A DNA stretch of 64,000 nucleotides. Source: Bradyrhizobium manausense. Lineage in GTDB: Bacteria > Pseudomonadota > Alphaproteobacteria > Rhizobiales > Xanthobacteraceae. The notes beneath the pieces are model-generated. The model was not told where the DNA came from, made no database searches, and saw only the letters and a list, made by a program, of their open reading frames with translations. The position numbers were made by a program, and so were the translations under genes. Positions 28,969-36,699 of this stretch are shown here, one piece after another. The first letter of the stretch is position 1. The number at the start of each line of letters is the position of its first letter. The DNA lies in assembly GCF_018129685.1 (NCBI RefSeq), contig NZ_JAFCLG010000019.1:54331-118330 (forward strand), written 5' to 3'.

Positions 28969-30389
28969 CCGCGAACCTTCTCGCCTTCATTTGCGGCCCA
29001 CCATGGGCCTGGATCGATTGGAGTGCCGTCTTTGCGGAACTCGACATACAGCACAGGTTGGCTCGCGTTGGTCGCGAGAATGGAGGCGACTTGAGATGTC
29101 GACCCCATGGTCGCGACCGGTTCCCCCGTGAGCACAAACTGTCCGATGTTTACCGAAATGCGCTCCATCCCGGCGATCAGGACATGATACCCGCCACCGG
29201 CATTGAGGATCAAGAGTTGTCCATAGCTGCGGAAGGGGCCGGCATAGACCACCCAGCCGTCGCACGGCGTCGTGACCTGGGAGCCGGGCTTGGTTGCCAG
29301 CGAAATGCCCTTCTGGACCCCGCCGACGCCGTCGGAACCGCCAAAGTCCCTGATCTTGTTACCGTTAACCGGCAAGGGCAGGAGCCCCTTGGCCGACGCG
29401 AACAGGATCGCCGGGCTGGTCCGGGAACGATCCTTGAAGACGGCGGGGCCCGGTTTGACATTGGCGGCCGCGCCGGCCGCCGCCTCCTTGGCTGTTTTGG
29501 CCTCCTGAGCCGCGGCCTGCTTTGCGGCCTCGGCGGCCTTCTCAGCCGCCTTGGCGGCGCTTTGCAGGTCCTGCTCCATCTTGGCGATCAGCCCCTGGAG
29601 GTCGCCGACCTGCCGCGACAACGCGATGGCGCGCGAATTCTCGGCGTCGAGGTCCTTCTCTCGCGAGGCCTGCTGGCGCTGCCGTTCGTCGACCAAAGCG
29701 GCGAGCCGGGCCTGGTCGTTGCGGATCTTGTCACGGTCGGAGGCGAGCTGGTCGCGTTCGCTCGCGATGCTCTTGCGCAAGGCCACGAGATCGCCGAGCT
29801 CGGCAGCGATCTTCTCGGCGCGGCCGCGCAAATCGGGCACGACGGCGCCGAGCAGCATCGCAGTCCGCAGCGATTGCAGCGCATCTTCGGGCCGCACCAG
29901 CAGGGCCGGCGGCGTGCGCCGTCCGGCGCGCTGCAGGGCCGCCAGAACCTCGACGATGTCGGCGCGGCGCGAATCGAGCGAGGCACGCATCTCCTGCTCG
30001 CGGCCGTTCAGCGTCTTCAGCCTCGCCTCGGCCTCGTCGATCTTGGTCTCCACAGTGCGGACATTGGCGGCAGTGTCGATCAATTGCTGATTGAGCTGGG
30101 TGCGGTCCTGCCCGAGTGAGAAGATCTCGGCTTTGAGCTTGGCCTGCGCTTCTTCCGCGCTTTTCTTGCTGGCGCGCGCAGCCTCGAGTTCCTGCTCGCG
30201 CTGCTTGATGGCGTCGGGCGAGATCGCCGCGGTCTGTGGCGCCGGTGCCGCCGTCTGGGCTTGCGCGAGGCTTTCCTCAGCGAACAGGCTTGCGCCGGCG
30301 CAGCTTGCAATCAGCAGCAGATTGAGAATCGGCGCTCGCATCTGTTGGGCCAGTTTCTTGCGCAAGGTGCTCGTTGTGGCGCGATTCAC
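28965..30389 (-). CDS. EnvC-like murein hydrolase activator with degenerate LytM domain
   Basis: 474 residues: signal peptide (hydrophobic ILNLLLIASCAGASL, about 21-35), long coiled coil (about 60-300), and a LytM/M23 domain (about 345-465). The zinc ligands of active M23 enzymes are missing: the HxxxD position reads KGIS (360-363) and the final HxH site reads LYVE (447-450). This is what is seen in EnvC, which activates amidases and does not cut itself. The GTG at 30389 overlaps the rlmH stop as GTGA, supporting this start over the internal ATG at 30341. Confidence 0.87.
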   Translation of the reverse strand: MNRATTSTLRKKLAQQMRAPILNLLLIASCAGASLFAEESLAQAQTAAPAPQTAAISPDAIKQREQELEAARASKKSAEEAQAKLKAEIFSLGQDRTQLNQQLIDTAANVRTVETKIDEAEARLKTLNGREQEMRASLDSRRADIVEVLAALQRAGRRTPPALLVRPEDALQSLRTAMLLGAVVPDLRGRAEKIAAELGDLVALRKSIASERDQLASDRDKIRNDQARLAALVDERQRQQASREKDLDAENSRAIALSRQVGDLQGLIAKMEQDLQSAAKAAEKAAEAAKQAAAQEAKTAKEAAAGAAANVKPGPAVFKDRSRTSPAILFASAKGLLPLPVNGNKIRDFGGSDGVGGVQKGISLATKPGSQVTTPCDGWVVYAGPFRSYGQLLILNAGGGYHVLIAGMERISVNIGQFVLTGEPVATMGSTSQVASILATNASQPVLYVEFRKDGTPIDPGPWWAANEGEKVRG

Positions 30390-30868
30390 GCGCGATGATA
30401 GGGATGGCCGGCCAAAATGGTGGCGGCCCGGTACAGCTGTTCCAGAAGCATGACGCGGACCATTTGATGCGGCCAGGTCGCTGAGCCGAACGCGATCGCG
30501 AGCTTGGCCTTACGGCGCAATTCGGGCGAAAGTCCGTCCGCCCCTCCGATCACGAAGATAGTATGACCGGCGCCCTCGTCGCGCCAGCGGCCGAGATTCC
30601 GTGCGAATACGGTGGAATCGAGATTCTGGCCGCGCTCGTCCATCGCCACCAGAATCGATTTTTCGGGAATGTGCGCGGAGATCGCCGCAGCCTCTTCGGA
30701 CATGCGTGTCGCTGTGTCGCGCGCGCGGCTCTCGGGGATTTCATGGATGACGAGCTCGCGGAATCCGAGCTTGCGGCCGGCCTCGTCGAACCGCTCGAAA
30801 TAGCGGTCGGCAAGCTCCCGTTCGGGGCCCTGCTTCAGCCGGCCCACCGCAATGACAGCAACACGCAT
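30386..30868 (-). CDS. rlmH: 23S rRNA (pseudouridine1915-N3)-methyltransferase RlmH
   Basis: SPOUT-family methyltransferase that modifies helix 69 of 23S rRNA. 160 residues from ATG 30868 (MRVAVIAVGRLKQGPE), the usual length. It has the knotted AdoMet site with FVIGGADGLSPELRRKA and the C-terminal LLEQLYRAATILAGHPYHRA, including the family's invariant H-Y-H end. An upstream in-frame extension is not needed. Part of nadD-rsfS-rlmH-envC-ctpA. Confidence 0.95.
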   Translation of the reverse strand: MRVAVIAVGRLKQGPERELADRYFERFDEAGRKLGFRELVIHEIPESRARDTATRMSEEAAAISAHIPEKSILVAMDERGQNLDSTVFARNLGRWRDEGAGHTIFVIGGADGLSPELRRKAKLAIAFGSATWPHQMVRVMLLEQLYRAATILAGHPYHRA

Positions 30869-30934
30869 GAGGTTTCGGGGTCGCGTTTCCAGATCGCGCG
30901 CATTGTGCGCGCGCACGACGCTAGCATGCGCGTC

Positions 30935-30953
30935 GGCCGATTCGAAATCGGCC
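30935..30953. other. Small hairpin in the rsfS-rlmH gap
   Basis: GGCCGATT (30935-30942) and AATCGGCC (30946-30953) form a perfect 8-bp stem with a three-base loop. No T-run. It could be a processing or stability hairpin within the operon mRNA. Confidence 0.35.
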
Positions 30954-30973
30954 AGCAGCCTTCAAGGACGCGG

Positions 30974-31411
30974 TTAGATCGCCTTCGCCGCCCCTGGGCC
31001 CTGCGTGTACAATCTCTCGAGATTGTAGAACTCACGGACCTCGGGTCTGAACACGTGCACGATCACATCGCCGGAATCGATCAGCACCCAGTCGCAATTG
31101 GGCAAGCCCTCGACGTGGATGTTCTTGATGCCGTTTTCCCTGAGGCCCTTGGCAACGTTCTCCGCGATCGCGCCGACGTGCCGGTTCACACGGCCCGTGG
31201 TGACGATCATGTAGTCGGAGTATGCCGATTTGCCGCGAAGGTCGATGGTGACCGTCTCTTCCGCCTTCATGTCCTCGAGGCGGGAGAGGATCAGGTTCAG
31301 CGTCTTGTCGGCGTCGGGTTGCGCCATCAAGGCCGCAGCTTGGGTCGATGTTTTACGCGCCGGTTTCGTAGCCTTGGGTAAAACAGACTTTGTCGAAGCT
31401 GACTTGGACAA
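30974..31411 (-). CDS. rsfS: Ribosomal silencing factor RsfS
   Basis: Binds L14 and blocks subunit joining under starvation. The core (DMKAEETVTIDLRGKSAYSD, then MIVTTGRVNRHVGAIAENV, then DWVLIDSGDVIVHVF) is a clear RsfS/DUF143 domain. The start is uncertain: a TTG at 31411 gives 145 residues with a Lys/Ala/Thr-rich leader; the ATG at 31327 gives 117 residues, closer to the usual length. Neither has a strong ribosome-binding site. Lies between nadD and rlmH, the common order. Confidence 0.92.
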   Translation of the reverse strand: MSKSASTKSVLPKATKPARKTSTQAAALMAQPDADKTLNLILSRLEDMKAEETVTIDLRGKSAYSDYMIVTTGRVNRHVGAIAENVAKGLRENGIKNIHVEGLPNCDWVLIDSGDVIVHVFRPEVREFYNLERLYTQGPGAAKAI

Positions 31412-31543
31412 TACAGACGTGGCCAGGGACCATTCCTTTCACTGTATCGCGAAGACCGAATCCGGCCCTCGCTGGTTACACTACATCATGTGGGGTTAAG
31501 GGTTTCAATATGCCAGAGAGCCCGTAAATCCCCACACTCCGTC

Positions 31544-32188
31544 TCACTTCGTACCTTTCCAGCTCCCGTCCGGGTTCCGTAAGCCGGTCGAGGAGAGGCT
31601 CAGTTTCATGCCGGTCAGGAAGACCCAGGCCGGCGCCGGCTGATCCGCAAGCAAGGCTGCCTTGTTCTCCGGCAGGCGATAGCGCGCCAGCGCCTGGGCG
31701 GCGGGCGAGGCAAGGGCTCGAAAACTCTGCGGCGGGCGATCGATGACCGCCATCGGCACCTGCTCGGCGATCCGCCGCCAGTGCTGCCAACGATGGAATT
31801 GAGCGAGGTTGTCGGCGCCCATAATCCAGACAAAGCGCAAGCCACTGAGACGGCGGCGCAAGGTGTTGATCGTGTCGATAGTATAGCGGGTACGAATGAC
31901 GGATTCGAGACAGCTCACCTCGATCCGGGAATCGTTGGCAACGTCGCGCGCCGCCTGCATGCGCTCGCCAAGCTCATGCAGTGTACCGTTCTCCTTGAGT
32001 GGATTGCCCGGCGTCACCAGCCACCAAACGCGATCGAGCTGGAGTCGCTTCAAAGCGAACTGGCTGATCGCGCGATGGGCCTGGTGCGGCGGGTTGAACG
32101 AGCCACCGAGCAGGCCGATGCGCATGCCTTCGGTATAGGGCGGGATGGCCTGCGCGAAGAATCGTGGCGCGACGAAATTGCTGCTCAA
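31544..32188 (-). CDS. nadD: Nicotinate-nucleotide adenylyltransferase
   Basis: Makes deamido-NAD from nicotinate mononucleotide and ATP. The signature GGSFNPPHQAHR near residue 28 and the C-terminal SSTGLR (usually ISSTxxR) are present, as is WIMGADNLAQFHRW. The TTG at 32188 gives 214 residues and has GAGGCGTGGGGCA just upstream; ATG 32125 would give a 193-residue protein starting MRIGLLGG. The TTG lies 23 bases after the proA stop. Confidence 0.92.
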   Translation of the reverse strand: MSSNFVAPRFFAQAIPPYTEGMRIGLLGGSFNPPHQAHRAISQFALKRLQLDRVWWLVTPGNPLKENGTLHELGERMQAARDVANDSRIEVSCLESVIRTRYTIDTINTLRRRLSGLRFVWIMGADNLAQFHRWQHWRRIAEQVPMAVIDRPPQSFRALASPAAQALARYRLPENKAALLADQPAPAWVFLTGMKLSLSSTGLRNPDGSWKGTK

Positions 32189-32211
32189 TGCCCCACGCCT
32201 CGCGCCATGCC

Positions 32212-33507
32212 TTACGGCCGCGTCTGCCCCGTGCCGTGAACGCGATATTTGAAGCTGGTCAGCTGCTCGGCGCCAACAGGACCACGGGCGTGGAAGCGGC
32301 CGGTCGCAATCCCGATCTCGGCGCCGAAGCCGAACTCGCCGCCATCGGCGAATTGCGTCGAGGCGTTGTGAAGCACGATCGCGGAATCGACTTCGCTGAG
32401 GAAACGCTTCGCCACGGCCTTATCCTCGCTCACGATCGCATCGGTGTGCTGCGAGCCGTGGGCCTGGATGTGCGCGATCGCGCCGTCGACGCCGTCCACC
32501 ACCTTCGCCGCGATGATCGCGTCGAGATATTCGGTGTCCCAATCGTCTTCGCTGGCAGCTTTTACGCGCGCATCAGTTCCTTGCACGACCTCGTCGCCGC
32601 GCACTTCGCAGCCGGCGTCGAGCAGCATCTCGACCAGCGGCTTCAGATTTTTTCCCGCCGCGGCGCGATCGACCAGCAGCGTCTCGGCTGCTCCGCAGAC
32701 GCCGGTGCGCCGCATCTTGGCGTTGAGCACGATCGACTTCGCCATGGCGAGGTCGGCGCTACCGTCGACATAGACGTGGTTGACGCCTTCGAGATGCGCG
32801 AACACGGGCACGCGGGCTTCCTGCTCGACGCGTGCGACGAGGCTCTTGCCGCCGCGCGGCACGATCACGTCAATCGAGCCGTTCAAGCCTGACAGCATCA
32901 TGCCGACGGCCGCACGGTCGCGCGTGGGCACCAGCGTGATGGCGGCCTCGGGCAGGCCGGCTTCGCGCAGGCCCCGCACCAGGCAGTCATGAATCGCACG
33001 ACAGGAGCGGAAACTGTCCGAGCCGCCGCGCAGGATCACGGCATTGCCTGATTTCAGGCAGAGCACGCCGGCATCCGCCGCAACGTTCGGCCTGCTCTCG
33101 AAAATCACGCCGACGACGCCGAGCGGCACGCGCACGCGCTCGATGGTCATGCCGTTCGGACGCTGCCAGCTCTCGGTGACGACCCCGACGGGATCGGCGA
33201 TGCCACGCACGACGGCGATGCCTTCGGCCATCGACTCAACGCGCGCCGGCGTCAGCGTCAGGCGGTCGATGAACGAGGCGATCATGTTGCTGGAGGCGCG
33301 GGCCTCGGCGACATCTTCGGCATTGGCGGCGAGAATGGCGGCCGCGTTGGCGCGGATCGCGCGCTCCATGGCTTCCAGCGCCCGGTTCTTCTGCTCCGGC
33401 GGCGCCAGCGCCAGCACGCGCGCGGCGGCGCGGGCTTTGGCTGCGAGATCGGACATCAGCGCCGCAAGATCGGCATTGCCGTCAACGGCTTTCAGGGGGG
33501 CGGCCAT
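32212..33507 (-). CDS. proA: Glutamate-5-semialdehyde dehydrogenase (gamma-glutamyl phosphate reductase)
   Basis: Second step of proline synthesis, reducing gamma-glutamyl phosphate with NADPH. 431 residues of the aldehyde dehydrogenase fold, with VGVIFESRPNV at 132-142, LRGGSDSFRSC, and catalytic C271 in RRTGVCGAAE. It is separated from proB by a plus-strand toxin-antitoxin pair. Confidence 0.96.
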   Translation of the reverse strand: MAAPLKAVDGNADLAALMSDLAAKARAAARVLALAPPEQKNRALEAMERAIRANAAAILAANAEDVAEARASSNMIASFIDRLTLTPARVESMAEGIAVVRGIADPVGVVTESWQRPNGMTIERVRVPLGVVGVIFESRPNVAADAGVLCLKSGNAVILRGGSDSFRSCRAIHDCLVRGLREAGLPEAAITLVPTRDRAAVGMMLSGLNGSIDVIVPRGGKSLVARVEQEARVPVFAHLEGVNHVYVDGSADLAMAKSIVLNAKMRRTGVCGAAETLLVDRAAAGKNLKPLVEMLLDAGCEVRGDEVVQGTDARVKAASEDDWDTEYLDAIIAAKVVDGVDGAIAHIQAHGSQHTDAIVSEDKAVAKRFLSEVDSAIVLHNASTQFADGGEFGFGAEIGIATGRFHARGPVGAEQLTSFKYRVHGTGQTRP

Positions 33508-33661
33508 GGAAGTTCAACCTTCTGCTAAGGCAGCGTCCTAGCACGGAAATCCCGCATTTGCGAAGGGCGGGGCGGGTATGGCAGGGGCCCGATTGGCGCT
33601 GCGAGGTCGGCCAATGGCCTGGTTGTGTCGAAGCCCGACAAATCCTTGCGGGCGGCCCAAA

Positions 33662-33686
33662 TATCAATAAATATCATTATTTGATA
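33662..33686 (+). promoter_or_regulatory. AT-rich operator-like palindrome before parD
   Basis: TATCAA (33662-33667) and TTGATA (33681-33686) frame a 25-base AT-rich dyad ending 13 bases before the parD ATG. It stands out in GC-rich DNA and fits an autoregulatory operator bound by the ribbon-helix-helix antitoxin. Confidence 0.55.
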
Positions 33687-33699
33687 GTGGAGCCTTCCC

Positions 33700-33978
33700 A
33701 TGGCGAGCAGCTACAGCATTGGCAAACATTTCGAGGACTTGATCGACAATCTGGTCGAGAGCGGCCGTTACGCCACCGCGAGCGAGGTGATGCGCGAAGG
33801 CCTTCGCCTGGTCGAGGAGCGCGAAGAGCAGCGTCAGGCCAAGCTGCAGGCGCTACGGGAGGAAATTCAAAAGGGCTTTGACAGTGGGCCGATGGAGGAG
33901 GTCGATGTCCAGGAGTGGATGAGCGACATCAAGGCGCGGGGACGGCAGCGACTGGCCGCGCGTAAACGTGGCGAATAG
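33700..33978 (+). CDS. parD: ParD-type antitoxin (ribbon-helix-helix)
   Basis: 92 residues with the CC2985/ParD pattern: an N-terminal RHH (SSYSIGKHFEDLIDNLVESG, then RYATASEVMREGLRLVEERE) and a charged C-terminal tail that should wrap the toxin. A GTGGAGCC site precedes ATG 33700. Its end overlaps the start of the toxin gene by 11 bases. It should neutralise ParE and repress the operon through the AT-rich dyad just upstream. Confidence 0.9.
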   Translation: MASSYSIGKHFEDLIDNLVESGRYATASEVMREGLRLVEEREEQRQAKLQALREEIQKGFDSGPMEEVDVQEWMSDIKARGRQRLAARKRGE

Positions 33979-34264
33979 ATTCCGCAAGGCTCCACAAGCC
34001 GACCAAGATATCGATTCGATCTGGGACTTCATCGCGGCGGACAGCGTTCGGGCTGCGGACAAGCAGATCGGGCGTATCGGCGAAATTTTTGAGATGTTGA
34101 TGGAGAACCCGCTGGCGGGACGAGAGAGGCGGGAATTGCGCGCGGGCTTGCGCAGCTTTCCGGTTGGAAACTACGTCATCTTTTATTTGCCGTTGCCCGA
34201 TGGCGTGGAAATCATCCGAGTTATGCACGGCCGACATGATGTCGATCCCGACGACATGCGGTAG
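33968..34264 (+). CDS. parE: ParE/RelE-superfamily toxin
   Basis: 98 residues from GTG 33968, inside the end of parD. The RelE/ParE fold is visible: an N-terminal helix pair (FRKAPQADQDIDSIWDFIAA), the GRERRELRAGLRSFPVGNYVIFY strand region and C-terminal VEIIRVMHGRHD. ParE toxins poison DNA gyrase; RelE relatives cut mRNA, and sequence alone does not decide between them. Lies between proA and proB. Confidence 0.9.
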   Translation: MANRFRKAPQADQDIDSIWDFIAADSVRAADKQIGRIGEIFEMLMENPLAGRERRELRAGLRSFPVGNYVIFYLPLPDGVEIIRVMHGRHDVDPDDMR

Positions 34265-34282
34265 CAGGGTGCTTTCCTCCCT

Positions 34283-35404
34283 CTACCCGCCCACCACCAG
34301 ATCGTCGCGGTGGATCATCTCGGACCGCCCGCTGATGCCCAGAATGGTCATCACCTCTGGGGAGGAGCGGCCCTTGATCCGCTCGGCGACCTCGGCGTCG
34401 TAGGCGATCAGGCCGCGGCCGACCTCGCTGGTATCGGGACCGCGCACGATCACGGCGTCGCCGCGGGCGAACTGGCCCTCGACCTTGATGACGCCGGCCG
34501 GCAGCAGGCTGGCGCCGGCGCGCAGCGCGGTCACCGCACCGGCATCGATCGTCAGTGTCCCCTTCGGCTCCAGCGTGCCGGCAATCCAGCGCTTGCGCGA
34601 GGTGATGGGATTGGCGGGAGTCAGGAACCAGGTGCAGCGGCCGCCATTGGCGATCGCCTGCAACGGGTGTTCGATCTTGCCTGATGCAATCAGCATGTGC
34701 GTGCCGCCTGTCGTGGCGATCTTGGCCGCCTCGACCTTGGTGCGCATGCCGCCGCGCGACAGCTCGGATTCGGCGTCGCCCGCAACCGCCTCGATCTCCG
34801 AGGAGATGCTCTCGACCACCGGGATCAGTTTAGCGTTCGGATTGTTCTTCGGCGGGGCGTCGTAAAGGCCGTCGATGTCGGAGAGCAGCACCAGGAGATC
34901 GGCGCTCGCCATGGTGGCGACGCGCGCGGCGAGGCGGTCATTGTCGCCGTAACGGATCTCGTTGGTCGCGACCGTATCGTTCTCGTTGATGACAGGGATC
35001 GCGCGCCACTCCAGCAGCTTGCCGATGGTGGATCGCGCATTGAGATAGCGGCGCCGTTCCTCGGTATCCCCCGGCGTCACCAGGATCTGTCCGGCGCCGA
35101 TGCCATGAGCCCCAAGGACCTCCGACCAGATCCGTGCCAGTTCGATCTGTCCGACGGCAGCGGCCGCCTGGCTTTCCTCCAGCTTCAGCGGACCGCGCGG
35201 CAGCTTGAGCCTGCTACGACCGAGCGCGATCGAGCCGGAGGAGACGACCAGGACGTCGCGTCCCTGCGCGTGCAGCTTGGCCATGTCGTCGGCGAGCGCG
35301 GCGAGCCAGGATGCGCGCACCTCGCCCTTGTCGGAATCGACCAGCAGCGCGGAGCCGACCTTGACGACGATGCGGCGGAATTGACTGAGTTCGGGACTGG
35401 CCAT
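34283..35404 (-). CDS. proB: Glutamate 5-kinase
   Basis: First step of proline synthesis: glutamate + ATP to glutamyl phosphate. 373 residues from ATG 35404 (MASPELSQFRRIVVKVGSAL), the expected length. An N-terminal amino-acid kinase domain (VSSGSIALGR, then PVINENDTVATNEIRYGDND, then SRGGMRTKVEAA) and a C-terminal PUA domain (about 280-365) are seen. The reading frame stays open for about 800 bases upstream, but that part runs antisense to the next gene and is not coding. Proline feedback inhibition is known for the family. Confidence 0.95.
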   Translation of the reverse strand: MASPELSQFRRIVVKVGSALLVDSDKGEVRASWLAALADDMAKLHAQGRDVLVVSSGSIALGRSRLKLPRGPLKLEESQAAAAVGQIELARIWSEVLGAHGIGAGQILVTPGDTEERRRYLNARSTIGKLLEWRAIPVINENDTVATNEIRYGDNDRLAARVATMASADLLVLLSDIDGLYDAPPKNNPNAKLIPVVESISSEIEAVAGDAESELSRGGMRTKVEAAKIATTGGTHMLIASGKIEHPLQAIANGGRCTWFLTPANPITSRKRWIAGTLEPKGTLTIDAGAVTALRAGASLLPAGVIKVEGQFARGDAVIVRGPDTSEVGRGLIAYDAEVAERIKGRSSPEVMTILGISGRSEMIHRDDLVVGG

Positions 35405-35605
35405 GGCGCTGACGGGACGAGATTGTTCTGAAAAGGGCGGAGCGACGGGCGCGCCGGTTGAGGTCTGCTTTTGCAGCAGGACGATGGCCGGCGCAAGGCG
35501 GGCGGACAAGGCGGGCGGATTGGTGAACGGCGAAGGTCGGTCTTGTCTTGCCCGCTGGCCCGGTTCTAATGCCGCCAACCAACAACGGGCTGGATGAGGA
35601 AACGA

Positions 35606-36571
35606 ATGGATCGCCGTAAATTCATGGCTGGATGTCTCGGTTGGCCGCTGCTGGCGCAAATTGGCGATGCGCACGCGCAGGCTGGCCTCACAAAGATCAT
35701 CTTTCCTTTCGCGGCGGGGGCGGGCGGCGACACGCTGTGCCGGCTGATCGCGCAGGAGATGGCTCCGGTGCTGCAGCGGACCATCGTGGTCGAGAACCGC
35801 ACCGGCGGCGACGGCCTGATCGGCATCAAATCTGTGAAGGGCGCCAGCCCCGACGGCAGCATGGTGCTGGTGACGACGGGGCCGACCATGTACCTGCTGC
35901 CGATGGTGGAGACGACGCCGAGCTTCGACACGGCGAAGGATTTCATGCCGGTGTCGCTGCTCGCACGGTTCGAGTTCGCGTTGGTGGTTGGCCGGGCCAT
36001 GGACGTCGCCGATTTCAAGGGCTTCGTCGCCTGGCTGAAGGCACATCCCGACAAGACGTCGTTCGGGGTACCGAGCAACGGCACGGTCCCGCATTTCATG
36101 GGCTCCAGGCTCGAGAAGGATCTCGGCATTCCCCTGACGCGCGTGCCCTATCGCGGCAGCGCGCCGATCCTCAACGACATCATCGGCGGCCACATCTCGT
36201 TCGGGATCACGACACTGGCCGATGCGCTGCCGCAGCATCGCGCCAAGGGCGTGACCATCATTGCGGTCTCGAGCGCGGACCGTTCGCCGTTCGCGCCTGA
36301 AGTGCCGACACTGAAGGAGAGCGGCATCGATCTCGTCGCGGATGCCTGGTACGGCATGTGGCTTCCCGCCGGCAGCCCGCCGGACTTCGCGAGCAAGTTG
36401 GGTGCCGCGGCGAGCGCCGCGCTGGCCAAGCCCGAGGTGAAGGAGAAGCTCACGGCGATCGGGCTCATTCCGGTCGGCAGCGATGCTGGTGGATTGTCAA
36501 AGGAACTCGCCGCGAACACGGCGTTCTGGCAGCCGATCGTAAGGGCGACGGGGTACAAGATCGAAAATTAG
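35606..36571 (+). CDS. Tripartite tricarboxylate transporter substrate-binding protein (Bug family)
   Basis: 321 residues. An N-terminal Tat-like signal (MDRRKFMAGCLGWPLL, cleavage after AHA near residue 24) is followed by the TctC/Bug fold: KIIFPFAAGAGGDTLCRLIA, VENRTGGDGLIGIKSVKGA, and LAKPEVKEKLTAIGLIPVG near the end. Such proteins bind carboxylates or similar ligands in the periplasm. I chose ATG 35606 because GAGGAA precedes it. No TctA or TctB membrane partners are nearby, so it is an orphan binding protein. Confidence 0.88.
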   Translation: MDRRKFMAGCLGWPLLAQIGDAHAQAGLTKIIFPFAAGAGGDTLCRLIAQEMAPVLQRTIVVENRTGGDGLIGIKSVKGASPDGSMVLVTTGPTMYLLPMVETTPSFDTAKDFMPVSLLARFEFALVVGRAMDVADFKGFVAWLKAHPDKTSFGVPSNGTVPHFMGSRLEKDLGIPLTRVPYRGSAPILNDIIGGHISFGITTLADALPQHRAKGVTIIAVSSADRSPFAPEVPTLKESGIDLVADAWYGMWLPAGSPPDFASKLGAAASAALAKPEVKEKLTAIGLIPVGSDAGGLSKELAANTAFWQPIVRATGYKIEN

Positions 36572-36596
36572 ACGTCGGAAGCACGACACACGCGGT

Positions 36597-36680
36597 CGTC
36601 ATGGCCGGGCTTGTCCGGCCCATCAACGCGTATCCGCGATTGGGGTAAGACGTGGATGCCCGGGACAAGCCCGGGCATGA
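36597..36680. repeat. Dispersed CGTCATGGCCGGGC palindrome, second copy
   Basis: Imperfect inverted arms at 36597-36629 and 36651-36680, closely similar to the element in the atpA-atpG gap. It lies between the converging binding-protein and sulfatase genes. Confidence 0.75.
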
Positions 36681-36699
36681 GGAAGCTGTGCTCTCCTAC

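Noticed and set aside
35405..36238. Upstream extension of the proB frame
   Set aside because: ProB is complete from 35404 with the canonical N-terminus; the extension overlaps the convincing plus-strand binding-protein gene.
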